64,000 nucleotides of DNA from Halarchaeum grantii (GTDB lineage Archaea; Halobacteriota; Halobacteria; Halobacteriales; Halobacteriaceae): NCBI RefSeq assembly GCF_014647455.2, contig NZ_BMPF01000001.1:248001-312000 (forward strand), read 5' to 3'. A program made the translations under genes and the position numbers. Of this stretch, positions 25,086 to 33,457 are shown one piece after another. The notes under the pieces are model-generated. The model had not been told where the DNA came from. It ran no database searches and was given only the letters and a program-made list of their open reading frames with translations. How positions within the stretch are numbered: the stretch's first letter is position 1; each line of letters starts with the position of its first letter.

Positions 25086-25479
25086 GCGCGCACGGAGAAC
25101 GCTCACCCTCTGTGCCGTCACCGTCGCCGTCTCGGCGGCCGTCGCCTCCGCCGCGCCCACCCTGCTCGTCCCCCGCTATCCGCCGGGCGTCTTCGGCGTC
25201 CTCGTGGGGCTGAAACTGTTCTTCTCCACGGCGACGCTGACGTCGCTCTGCGCGCTCCTCGTCACGCACGCGCGACTCTACCGCGACGTCCCGACGCCGT
25301 TCGCGCGCGGCCTCCTGCTGTTCACGCTCGCGTTCCTGCTCTACGCGGCGACGTCGAACCCCCTGCTCCCCCTCCTGTTCGGCTTCGGCCCGCCCGATCC
25401 GATCGGCGCGTTCACGTTCCTCCCCGACCTGTTCGCGTGTCTCGCCGCGCTCACCCTCTACCACCAGAGCGCGACGTAG
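25078..25479 (+). CDS. Four-helix membrane protein (cassette 2)
   Basis: 133 residues with four hydrophobic segments, overlapping its HTH partner by eight bases. Paralogue of 21126-21539; the final 45 residues are the most alike, including 'LLFGFGPPDPIGAFTFLPDL' and a Gln-Ser-x-Thr ending in both. N-terminal 'SERARRTLTLCAVTVAVSAA' fits an inside-facing basic start. No known function. Confidence 0.75.
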   Translation: MSERARRTLTLCAVTVAVSAAVASAAPTLLVPRYPPGVFGVLVGLKLFFSTATLTSLCALLVTHARLYRDVPTPFARGLLLFTLAFLLYAATSNPLLPLLFGFGPPDPIGAFTFLPDLFACLAALTLYHQSAT

Positions 25480-25482
25480 GGG

Positions 25483-25495
25483 GAATTTGTGCCTC
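25483..25495 (+). promoter_or_regulatory. Second copy of GAATTTGTGCCTC motif
   Basis: Exact 13-base match to 21610-21622. It begins three bases after the stop of the second cassette and precedes the 25553 gene; it may be an operator or a transcript-end element. Confidence 0.35.
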
Positions 25496-25552
25496 AGTCG
25501 GGGCGAAACTCGGCGGCTCTACTTGTCCCCGTCGTCGCAACTGTCGCGCGTG

Positions 25553-25795
25553 ATGGACTGCGACGACCGACACGACCGGAACCCGAAAGCCCTCCGACTC
25601 GAGCGCTACCTCCGTGCGCGCGTCCGCGACGGTGCGTTCTACTGCAAGAGCAAGGACATCGCCGCCGACGTCGCGCTCACGCCGAGCGAGATCGGCCAGT
25701 TCCTCCCGCGATTCGACGGCGAGCGCGGCGTCGTCGTCGAGCGATGGGCGTACTCGGGCGGGACGCGCTGGCACGTCCGCCCCGCCGAGGAGTGA
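25553..25795 (+). CDS. Small basic-helical protein (resembles DUF7123)
   Basis: 80 residues from the ATG at 25553. 'ALRLERYLRARVRDGAFYCK' then 'SKDIAADVALTPSEIGQFLP' looks like a compact winged-helix: the second stretch reads as an HTH, and 'VVVERWAYSGGTRWHVRPAE' as the wing. From memory this resembles the haloarchaeal DUF7123 family. It probably binds DNA, but no target is evident. Confidence 0.65.
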   Translation: MDCDDRHDRNPKALRLERYLRARVRDGAFYCKSKDIAADVALTPSEIGQFLPRFDGERGVVVERWAYSGGTRWHVRPAEE

Positions 25796-25843
25796 GCCGC
25801 CCCGACCGCGCGGCATTTCACCTCCCGTCCCCAACCCCGGGGT

Positions 25844-27118
25844 ATGACCGGACGACGCGCACGCGGCATCGACCGGCGGGCGTTCGTGAAGTCCGCGCTC
25901 GCGATCGGCGGTGCGAGCGCGCTCTCGGCGTGCCTCGACCGGACGGACGACACCGACGTCCCGCAGGGGAGCGCGGAGTCGCTCCCGGAGCGCCAGCACG
26001 CGTGGGGCGCGTTCGTCGAGCGCGACGAGCACGGGAACGCCGTCCCCGTCCCGCACCGCCTCCTCCTCCTCCTCGACTACGACGGCGAGGGCACCCCCAC
26101 CGAGGACGAGCGCGAAACCGTCGAGCGCGCGCTCGCGACGCTCGAGGACGCGTACGCGTGGAGCCACGACGGCCTCCTCTCGACGATGGCGTACTCGCCG
26201 TCCTACTTCGAGCGCTTCGAGTCGTCGCTCCCCGAGCGCGTCGACCTGCCCGCGCCCGAGGCGCTCGCGTCCTTCGAGAACCCCGCCCTCGACGCGGCCG
26301 ACGCCGCCCTCCACCTCGCCAGCGACCACGGCCACGTCCTGCTCGCCGTCGAGCAGGCGCTCACAGGCGAACGAGACGCCCTCAACGGCGTCAGCGTCGA
26401 CGCCTCCTTCGATGGCGTCTTCTCGGTCGCGGAGCGCCGCACCGGGTTCACGGGCGACGGTCTCCCCGCCGAGAACCAGGACGTGCGCGGCGTCCCCGAC
26501 TCCGAGCCCGTCCCCGAGGACGCCCCGCTCTACATGGGCTTCAAGTCCACGTACGAGAAGACGCAGGCGAGCGAGGACCGCGTCACCATCGCGGAGGGCG
26601 CGTTCGCGGGCGGCACCACCCAGCACGTCTCGCACATGCTCCTCAATCTCCAGCAGTGGTACGAGCAGGACGACCGCGAGCAGCGCGTCGGCAAGATGTT
26701 CTGCCCCTATCACGCCGAGAACGACGTCGTGGAGGGCGCCGGGGACAATCTCGGGTCGGACGCGAAGATGGAGAAGGCCAAACCCGCAGAGCGGGCCGCC
26801 GACGAGGACGGCGTCGTCGGGCACAGTCAGAAGATGGTCTCGCTGCGCGAGGACGGCCGCCCCATCATCCTCCGGCGCGACTTCGACTCGACGGACGGCG
26901 GGCACGCCGGCCTCCACTTCGTCAGCTACCAGCGCGAGATCGCCGACTTCCTCGACACCCGCGACGCCATGACCGGCGCCGACCTCGCCGCCGAGACGCC
27001 GGTCGGCCAGCGCAACAACAACGGCATCCTCCAGTACATGAACGTCACGAGCCGCGGGAACTACCTCGTCCCGCCGCGCTCGAAGCGCGCCCTCCCCACG
27101 CCCGAGGGCGATGCCTAG
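25844..27118 (+). CDS. Tat-exported DyP-peroxidase-like protein
   Basis: 424 residues with a twin-arginine lipoprotein signal ('DRRAFVKSALAIGGASALSAC'). The body follows the dye-decolourising peroxidase/EfeB layout: 'LLLLLDYDGEGTPTEDERET', 'GAFAGGTTQHVSHMLLNLQQ', 'GHSQKMVSLREDGRPIILRR' with candidate proximal haem ligand His327, and 'GLHFVSYQREIADFLDTRDA'. The distal GxxDG catalytic motif of true DyPs is not recognisable, so peroxidase activity is doubtful. It overlaps the P19-like gene by eight bases, pointing to iron (or copper) handling at the cell surface, as EfeB does in EfeUOB. Confidence 0.7.
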   Translation: MTGRRARGIDRRAFVKSALAIGGASALSACLDRTDDTDVPQGSAESLPERQHAWGAFVERDEHGNAVPVPHRLLLLLDYDGEGTPTEDERETVERALATLEDAYAWSHDGLLSTMAYSPSYFERFESSLPERVDLPAPEALASFENPALDAADAALHLASDHGHVLLAVEQALTGERDALNGVSVDASFDGVFSVAERRTGFTGDGLPAENQDVRGVPDSEPVPEDAPLYMGFKSTYEKTQASEDRVTIAEGAFAGGTTQHVSHMLLNLQQWYEQDDREQRVGKMFCPYHAENDVVEGAGDNLGSDAKMEKAKPAERAADEDGVVGHSQKMVSLREDGRPIILRRDFDSTDGGHAGLHFVSYQREIADFLDTRDAMTGADLAAETPVGQRNNNGILQYMNVTSRGNYLVPPRSKRALPTPEGDA

Positions 27119-28178
27119 CCGCCGCGCCTTCCTCGCCGGCCTCGGCGCGGGCGGCCTCGGTGCCCTCGCGGGCTGTTCGGCGCTGAATCTCACGCGCGAG
27201 GAGACGCAGGACTCGCAGTCCGGCGACCCCCCGCTCCCGGACCGCCCGAGCGCCGTCTACTACCCCTCGCACGTCGACGGCATGCTGATGTCGGGGACGC
27301 AGACGCGCGGCGGGCTCGGGTGCGCGCTCACCTACACGCGCCCGCATCGCTTCTGGCTCGTCTCCGGTCGCGAGACCACGCGCGTCCCCGCGCGCGACGC
27401 CGCCGCCATCCACGTCATGCCCGTCGTCTGGCACGTCGAGACGGGCACGGTCCTCACCGACCGCACCCCCACGCTCCGCTTCCACGACGGCGACGCGCTC
27501 GTCACCGCCGACGCACCGTGGCCGATGCTCTCCCAGCGCATGGGCTTTCACTTCGGGGACAACGTCGTCCTCCCCGGCGACGGCGGCACCTACGACGTCA
27601 GCGTGCGCGTCGGCGCGCCCGCCGTCCGTCGCACCGGCGCGCTCGCCGGCGGCCCCGACGCCGTCACGTTCGACTTCTCGCTCGCCTACTCGCAGGCCGA
27701 ACTCGACGCCGTCTCCCGACGATACCGACGCGACGCCGGCGAGCGCGGCGCCGTCGACCCGATGGGGATGGAGATGCTCCCCGCCGGCGGCGTCCCCGCT
27801 CCCGCCGCCCTCCCGGGGCGCGTCCTCGGCACCGCGACGACCGGCGACGCCGCGGTCGTCGCCACCGTCCTCGACGGCGCCACGGCCTACGGCGGCGACG
27901 GCTCGCAGCGCTACCTCGCCGTCTCCATCAGGACGCCCTACAACCGCTACCCGCTCCCGATGACCGGCCTCCGAGCCGAAATCGCCGGCGAGACGCACGA
28001 CCTCACCGAGACGCTCGACCCGGAACTCGGCCACCACTACGGCGTCGCCCTCGACGAAGCGCCCGACGCCGTCGACGTCACCGTCACCACGCCCCCGCAG
28101 GTCTCGCGCCACGAAGGCTACGAGACCGCGTTCCTTGACATGCCCGCCATCACCATCGACGCGACGGACGGCGCCTGA
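27111..28178 (+). CDS. Tat lipoprotein with P19/Tpd-like metal-binding domain
   Basis: 355 residues. Signal 'PSRRAFLAGLGAGGLGALAGC' ends in a lipobox Cys. Residues about 45-175 resemble the P19 (FetP/Tpd) iron/copper-binding fold: 'GCALTYTRPHRFWLVSG', 'VMPVVWHVETGTVL', Met-rich 'PMLSQRMGFHFGDNVVLPGD' and 'GGTYDVSVRVGAP'. The conserved His and Met residues are candidate metal ligands. A second beta domain follows a linker with 'DPMGMEMLPAGGVPAP'. P19 proteins usually work beside an FTR1-type permease, absent here. Coupled to the DyP-like gene. Confidence 0.7.
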   Translation: MPSRRAFLAGLGAGGLGALAGCSALNLTREETQDSQSGDPPLPDRPSAVYYPSHVDGMLMSGTQTRGGLGCALTYTRPHRFWLVSGRETTRVPARDAAAIHVMPVVWHVETGTVLTDRTPTLRFHDGDALVTADAPWPMLSQRMGFHFGDNVVLPGDGGTYDVSVRVGAPAVRRTGALAGGPDAVTFDFSLAYSQAELDAVSRRYRRDAGERGAVDPMGMEMLPAGGVPAPAALPGRVLGTATTGDAAVVATVLDGATAYGGDGSQRYLAVSIRTPYNRYPLPMTGLRAEIAGETHDLTETLDPELGHHYGVALDEAPDAVDVTVTTPPQVSRHEGYETAFLDMPAITIDATDGA

Positions 28179-28321
28179 CGCGCAACACGAGGTACCGGCG
28201 GCGAGAACCCGCGTCGCGTGGGGCTCGCGGTGTCGCCGTTCGAGGAGAGCCATCGCCCGTGGGCGGTCCGGACGACCTACTAGAGGCGCCCGTTACCGAG
28301 GGTCGATCCCTACCCGGCAAC

Positions 28322-30697
28322 TCACCGGAGGAGGTCCCGGAGGCGCCGGAGCCGGCCGCGAACCCCCTCGGATCGCTTCGTCACGATGACGGGACTCTCC
28401 GAGCGCTTTGCGACGGATTCGGGGATCGATCCGAAGAGGAACTGCTCGACGGTTCCCTCGCGCGTCGCGCCGAGGACCGTGAGATCGGCCTCCGACGTCG
28501 CGTCGACGATGGTATCCGCGACGTCCGCACCTTCGAGGAGCGTCGTCTCGACGGTGACGTCGTCGTCGAGCGTCTCACGGGCGCTCGCGAGGCGCTCCTC
28601 GCCCTCGCGGCGGGTTGCCTCGTCCGCGTCTGCCTCGACAACGTGGACGACGCGGACGGTGGCGCCGTCGGTGCGCGCGATGGCGCTCGCGACTTCAGCG
28701 GAGAGCGCGGCGTTCACGCCGCCAGCCGCCGGGAGCAGTATTTCGTCGACATCCGCGCGATAGCCCGTCGTTTCCTCGACGAGCACGTCGCAGTCGGCCC
28801 GCTCGGCGACGTCGTCGACGGTGCTGCCGAAGACGACGTCGCGCCGACGATTGCTGTCTCCGCTCCACCCCATGAGGACGGCGTCAGCGTCGTACTGGTC
28901 GACGGTGTTCAAGATGGCTTCGGCGGGATCGTGCGCGATGCGGACGACGCCGGAGACGGGGACGTCGGCGTTCTCGGCGATGGCCATCGCGCTGTCGAGC
29001 ACGTCGCGTTTCTCGTCGACGAACTGCCGCCCCTCCGAGAGCGGCGTCTGGTCGGGGAGGACGACGGCGGACGTCACGATGACCTCGCCGTCGCGCGCCT
29101 TCGCGATGTCGTCGGCGGTGCCGACGAGCTGTTCGACGTGGTCTGGGTTCGCGATGGGGACGACGATGCGGTAGTCGCGGTCGGCGGGTTGCCGTTCGCT
29201 GACGACGGTGGGCGTCTCGCGCTCGGCGTGTTCGCCCGATTCGCCGGAGAGAACGCCAAACCAGAAGGCGACGCCGATGACTTCCGCAACGACGCCGATG
29301 AGGAAGCTCGTCGGGCTGACGTTCAACAGGAGGACGCAGTTCGCGACGATGGCGATGGCGGGCAGCCATGGGACGAACGGCACCTCGAAACCTCGGTCGA
29401 TGTCGGGGTGCTTCTGTCGCGAGCGCACGACGGCGAGATTCACGACGACGAGGCCGCCGAGCAGCATGAAGTCCGCGAAGTGCGTGAGCGCCTCGAGGCC
29501 GAGGTGGAAGGTGAGGCCGGCGAGGTGGATAGCGGAGGCGTCGCCCTCGCTGCCGGGCGGGGAGCCGAAGACGACGGTGAAGGCAACGATGTAGAAGAGG
29601 ATGAGCCCGCCGGTGAGGAGGACGGACTTGTACGGCGTGTTGAGGGAGGGGTGGAGGTCCTCGAACTGGCTGGGGAGGTGGTCGCGACGCGCCATCGCGA
29701 GCTTCACGCGCGAGCCCGCGAGGATGGTGGCGTTCGCGGCGGAGAGCATCGAGAGGAGCGCGCCGACGATGATGACGTAGAAGCCGACGTCGCCGAGATA
29801 GTACTGGGCGGCGCGGCCCATCGCAATCTCGCCGTTGTTCGCGATGAACTGCTCGGCGGCCGCCGTGCTCGAGAGGCCGGCCTTCTCCGCGAGGAAGGTG
29901 AGGAACTGCGGGTCGTGGATGGCGATGACGATGACGAGGACGACGAGCGCGTAAACAACCGTCACGAAGCCCATGCTGAAGAAGATGGCTCGCGGCACGG
30001 TCCTGCCGGGGTCCTTGATCTCCTCGGCGTTGGTGGCGATCGCCTCGAAGCCGAAGAACGTGATGAAGACGAGCGCGCTCGTCAGGCCGATGTCGCGGAC
30101 GTGCGTGATGTTCTCGGCGAGCGAGGCGGTAACGGCGGCCGCGTCGAACGCCTGCAGGCCGCCGTAGAGGAAGAGGCCGATGAGCGCGACCTTTAGACCG
30201 GTGATGAGTATCTGAACCATCCCGGTCTCCTCGGTGCCCTTGAGGTTGACGGCGACGAGGAGCGCGAGGATGAGGAGGCCGGGAATCCAGAACGGGAGCG
30301 CGTCCGGCACGGAGAGCGCGGGATACATGAAGCGGTAGAACCAGTCGGAGAAACTCGCGAGGTAGAAGGCGGCGGACGCCGGATAGCCGAGGATCATCGA
30401 CCAGCCGACGATATAGGTGAGGTCGGTGTCGAAGACGTTCGCGACGTACATGTAGCCGCCCCCGGACTCGGGGTAGATGGAGGCGAATTCCGCGTAGGCG
30501 AACGCGGTGAACGACGCGACGATGGCGGCGAGGAGGAAGGCGACGATGGCGGCCGCGCCGACGTTGGCGACGGCGAGACCGGAGAGGACGAAGATGCCCG
30601 CCGCGATCATCGTCCCGACGCCGATGGCGACGGCACCGACGATGCCGATGTCGCGGCTCAGCTCTGTCTCAACGTCGCTCGCGGTGTCGCCGCTCAC
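28322..30697 (-). CDS. APC-family permease fused to two universal stress protein domains
   Basis: 791 residues. The first 470 or so form an amino acid/polyamine/organocation transporter with about twelve helices ('GAVAIGVGTMIAAGIFVLSG' as helix 1, 'YIVGWSMILGYPASAAFYLA', 'FFGFEAIATNAEEIKDPGRT'). Then two USP domains, about 505-640 ('YRIVVPIANPDHVEQL', 'DADAVLMGWSGDSNRRRDVV') and 648-780 ('DEILLPAAGGVNAAL', 'ADLTVLGATREGTVEQFLFG'). The G2xG9G[ST]-type end in the second suggests it may bind ATP. Such fusions are common in haloarchaea and presumably gate transport by nucleotide or stress state. Substrate unknown. Confidence 0.9.
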   Translation of the reverse strand: MSGDTASDVETELSRDIGIVGAVAIGVGTMIAAGIFVLSGLAVANVGAAAIVAFLLAAIVASFTAFAYAEFASIYPESGGGYMYVANVFDTDLTYIVGWSMILGYPASAAFYLASFSDWFYRFMYPALSVPDALPFWIPGLLILALLVAVNLKGTEETGMVQILITGLKVALIGLFLYGGLQAFDAAAVTASLAENITHVRDIGLTSALVFITFFGFEAIATNAEEIKDPGRTVPRAIFFSMGFVTVVYALVVLVIVIAIHDPQFLTFLAEKAGLSSTAAAEQFIANNGEIAMGRAAQYYLGDVGFYVIIVGALLSMLSAANATILAGSRVKLAMARRDHLPSQFEDLHPSLNTPYKSVLLTGGLILFYIVAFTVVFGSPPGSEGDASAIHLAGLTFHLGLEALTHFADFMLLGGLVVVNLAVVRSRQKHPDIDRGFEVPFVPWLPAIAIVANCVLLLNVSPTSFLIGVVAEVIGVAFWFGVLSGESGEHAERETPTVVSERQPADRDYRIVVPIANPDHVEQLVGTADDIAKARDGEVIVTSAVVLPDQTPLSEGRQFVDEKRDVLDSAMAIAENADVPVSGVVRIAHDPAEAILNTVDQYDADAVLMGWSGDSNRRRDVVFGSTVDDVAERADCDVLVEETTGYRADVDEILLPAAGGVNAALSAEVASAIARTDGATVRVVHVVEADADEATRREGEERLASARETLDDDVTVETTLLEGADVADTIVDATSEADLTVLGATREGTVEQFLFGSIPESVAKRSESPVIVTKRSEGVRGRLRRLRDLLR

Positions 30698-30810
30698 AGC
30701 GATGCACCCCGTGAGAGACGTCGTGAACGCGACGACGGAGCCACCGCCCTCCGGAACCGATCCGTGAGTGTAGGTGCGGAGAGAGACATACCACTGGTTC
30801 GGGGACGAGC

Positions 30811-30820
30811 GCTAATAAAC
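30811..30820 (-). promoter_or_regulatory. Promoter of APC-USP gene
   Basis: Minus strand 'gtttattagc' is a strong TATA candidate about 118 bases before the ATG, implying a leader of about 90 bases and transcription separate from the trk genes upstream. Confidence 0.5.
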
Positions 30821-30912
30821 GTAGGCAGACCCGGTCGACGGTGACGCCGCAATGGGGGGCCGCACGTCGAAGCGGCCCGACATCGAACGGCGTCGGGGGC
30901 GCTCTCGCGGCG

Positions 30913-31593
30913 TTACCGTGCGCCGTCGGTCCCGGTAAATATCGAGATGACGTCGTCGGTCATGCCGACCCGGGAGAAGACGGTGACGACGTCGCCCGCC
31001 TGCACGTCGGTGTCGCCGCGCGGCGTGATGAGGGGGCCGTCGTCTCGCTCGATGGCGACGAGCAGGAGGTCGGTGCCGAGCAGGCCCTCGTCGCCGACGT
31101 CGCTGAGCGTCTTGCCGGCGATGGGCGCGTCGCGCGAGACGGTCACCTCGAAGATTTCGGCGTCGCCCCCGACCTCCATGAAGTCCTCGACGGACGGCCG
31201 CTCGACGGCGCGAAAGAGGTACTGGGCGATGAGGCGCTGGGGGTTCTCGAGGACGGTGGCGCCGATCCGGCGGAAGACGTTCATGTGCTCGGGGTTCTGG
31301 ACGACGGTGACGAGGGAGGGGATCTCGAACTCCTTCGCGAGCAGGAGGACCATGATGTTGGTGGCGTCCTCGTCGGTCGTGCAGATGATGGCGTCCGCGT
31401 CGGCGGCGCCCGCGTCTTCGAGCGTCTCCTTCTCCGTCGCGTCCGCGTTCAACACGAGGCAGTCGTAGGTCTGGCTCGCGGCCTCGGCGACCTCGGGGTC
31501 GCGCTCGACGACGACGACCTCGTTCTCGGAGGCGGTGGCGAGTTCGAGCACCTGCGAGCCGATCTGGCCGGCGCCGACGACGATGATGTACAC
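30913..31593 (-). CDS. trkA: TrkA-type potassium uptake regulator, single RCK unit
   Basis: 226 residues: one RCK_N Rossmann domain ('IIVVGAGQIGSQVLELA' with GxGxxG; ribose-binding acid in 'VVVVERD') and one RCK_C domain (about 140-226, 'DAPIAGKTLSDVGDEG', 'PRGDTDVQAGDVVTVF'). Binds NAD(H) or nucleotides and gates a TrkH channel. It is the last gene of the trk operon and half the size of the other TrkA at 34996-36333; it may serve the adjacent TrkH at 31837. Confidence 0.9.
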   Translation of the reverse strand: MYIIVVGAGQIGSQVLELATASENEVVVVERDPEVAEAASQTYDCLVLNADATEKETLEDAGAADADAIICTTDEDATNIMVLLLAKEFEIPSLVTVVQNPEHMNVFRRIGATVLENPQRLIAQYLFRAVERPSVEDFMEVGGDAEIFEVTVSRDAPIAGKTLSDVGDEGLLGTDLLLVAIERDDGPLITPRGDTDVQAGDVVTVFSRVGMTDDVISIFTGTDGAR

Positions 31594-31618
31594 ACCCGTG
31601 GTGGGGTCGGCCAGCCAG

Positions 31619-31840
31619 TTAATCGCTTGTGGTGCGGGCGGTACGGACGGCGATGGCCGCGACGTACGCGAGGAGCGCGAGGACGTAGCCGGCGGCGAGC
31701 GCCTCGGTGACGGGGCCCCGTCCGAGGAGCGCGAGGAGCGCGAGGACGAGTGGGCCGAGGAGGACGAAGGCGTCGAGGACGCGGTCGTTTGGTCCGGCGT
31801 CGCGGAACGCGGTGTAGAGCGCGCGGAGAACGCCGCTCAT
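31619..31840 (-). CDS. 73-residue membrane protein within the trk operon
   Basis: Two hydrophobic helices ('VLDAFVLLGPLVLALLALLG' and 'ALAAGYVLALLAYVAAIAVR') with a polar N-terminus. Its ATG overlaps the TrkH stop (ATGA), and trkA follows 25 bases later, so it is embedded in the potassium operon. I do not know a named family; a small accessory subunit of TrkH is plausible but unproven. Confidence 0.65.
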   Translation of the reverse strand: MSGVLRALYTAFRDAGPNDRVLDAFVLLGPLVLALLALLGRGPVTEALAAGYVLALLAYVAAIAVRTARTTSD

Positions 31841-33417
31841 CGCCGACGCACCCCGAAGCCGTAGAAGAGCCCGCGAAGCATGACGAGCACGGGGACGATC
31901 TCGAGGCGCCCGATCCACATGTTGAACAGGAACGCCACCTTCGCGGGCGTCGGCATCTCCGGCCCGGTGATGCCAGCCGAGAGCCCGACGTTCCCCTGCG
32001 TGCTCGCGATCTCGAAGAGGACGTTCTCGAGGGTGAACGACGAGTCGACGGTGAGCAGGAGTACGGCGGCCCCGGCGCCGAGGAAGACGACCCAGAGGAG
32101 CGTGATGATGGCGGCCTCCTCGAACTCTCGGGTGAGCTCGTCGCTCGTGAGCGTGCGGTCGTCGAGGCGGAACGACCGGACGGCCGAGCGGGGGTAGAAG
32201 ACGCCGGCGATGCGGAAGGCGGTGCCCTTCAGGAGGGTGGCGACGCGAACGAGTTTGATCCCGCCCGCCGTCGACCCGGCCGCGGCGCCGACGACCATAC
32301 CGAGCGAGACGAGGAGGTGCGCGCCCGCGCTCCACTGCGTCCCGATGGCCGCCGTCTGGAAGCCCGCACAGGAGGCCGCCGAGACGAACTGGAAGATGGC
32401 GTAGCGAAACGACTGGAAGACGGTGGCGCCCGTGCCGGTGAGGCTGACACCGAGCACGGAGACGGGGCCGGTCGCGGCGTAGACGCCGTTCGCGTAGAGG
32501 AGCGCGGTGAGCGCGAGCGTTCCGAGGCCGAAGAAGCCGACGATCCACCGCGTCTGGAGGTCGTCGAGCGCGTCGCCGAGGTGACCTTGGAGGGCGAGGT
32601 AGTGGACGGGGAACGCGATGCTCCCGAGGAGCATGATGGGGACGAGCGCGAAGTCGATAGCGACGCTGTCGTAGGTCGCGATGGAGTTGTCGGTGACGGA
32701 GAACCCGCCGGTAGCGAGCCCGGTCATCGCGTGGTTGAGCGCCTCCCAGAGCGGCATGCCGGCGAGCCAGAGGACGCAGACGGAGAGGAAGGTGAAGAGG
32801 AGGAAGATCCACCAGATAGTGCGGACCGTCGACACGATGCTCGGGTGGATCTTCTCCGAGCGCGCCTCGCTCTCGTAGAGCGTCAGGCTCCCCGAGCCGG
32901 GGCGCGCCAGAATCGCCGTCGTCAGGACGATGACGCCCACGCCGCCCACCCACTCCATGAACGAGCGCCACCACTGCAGGACGCGGGGCAGTCGGTCCTC
33001 GTGGACGGTCATGGTCAGCCCGGTGCCGGTGAAGCCGCTCATGGACTCGAAGAGCGCGTTCAGCGGGTGGCGGAACGCGGCGACGGTGTCGTTGAGCGCG
33101 GGCGCGCCGAAGAGGCCGGCGTGCATCGTCGCGGCGAGGAGGAGGAAGGGAAGCGCACCGAAGACGGCGACGAGGAACCACCCGGAGGCGGCGATGACCA
33201 TACCGTGGAGCTTCCCGGGTTCGGTGGCGTCCGCGTAGCGTTCGGAGAGGCCGTAGCCGACGGCGAGCGGGAGCGCCGCCGAGGCGAGGAGCGCGGGCGC
33301 CGCGTAGAACTCCCCCCAGACGAACGCGACGGCGATGGTGGCCGCCGGCATGACCGCGTACACCTGGAGGATCCGCCCCAGATCGCGGCCGACCACTGCG
33401 AGTCCGCGGGTAGACAT
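31837..33417 (-). CDS. trkH: TrkH-family potassium uptake membrane subunit (copy 2)
   Basis: 526 residues with the four pseudo-repeated M1-P-M2 units of the SKT superfamily. Filter-like regions: 'SMSGFTGTGLTMT', 'AMTGLATGGFSVTDN', 'SAASCAGFQTAAIG' and 'ASTQGNVGLSAGI', each placing the key Gly after a pore helix. 'GSTAGGIKLVRVATLLKGT' is the conserved loop. Moves K+ inward, which haloarchaea need for the salt-in strategy. The first pore loop differs from copy 1 (TGTG against TTTG), so ion preference or regulation may differ. Confidence 0.92.
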   Translation of the reverse strand: MSTRGLAVVGRDLGRILQVYAVMPAATIAVAFVWGEFYAAPALLASAALPLAVGYGLSERYADATEPGKLHGMVIAASGWFLVAVFGALPFLLLAATMHAGLFGAPALNDTVAAFRHPLNALFESMSGFTGTGLTMTVHEDRLPRVLQWWRSFMEWVGGVGVIVLTTAILARPGSGSLTLYESEARSEKIHPSIVSTVRTIWWIFLLFTFLSVCVLWLAGMPLWEALNHAMTGLATGGFSVTDNSIATYDSVAIDFALVPIMLLGSIAFPVHYLALQGHLGDALDDLQTRWIVGFFGLGTLALTALLYANGVYAATGPVSVLGVSLTGTGATVFQSFRYAIFQFVSAASCAGFQTAAIGTQWSAGAHLLVSLGMVVGAAAGSTAGGIKLVRVATLLKGTAFRIAGVFYPRSAVRSFRLDDRTLTSDELTREFEEAAIITLLWVVFLGAGAAVLLLTVDSSFTLENVLFEIASTQGNVGLSAGITGPEMPTPAKVAFLFNMWIGRLEIVPVLVMLRGLFYGFGVRRR

Positions 33418-33457
33418 TCGTTGGCCCTATTCGTCGCCGGAGCTAAAAGGATACGTC

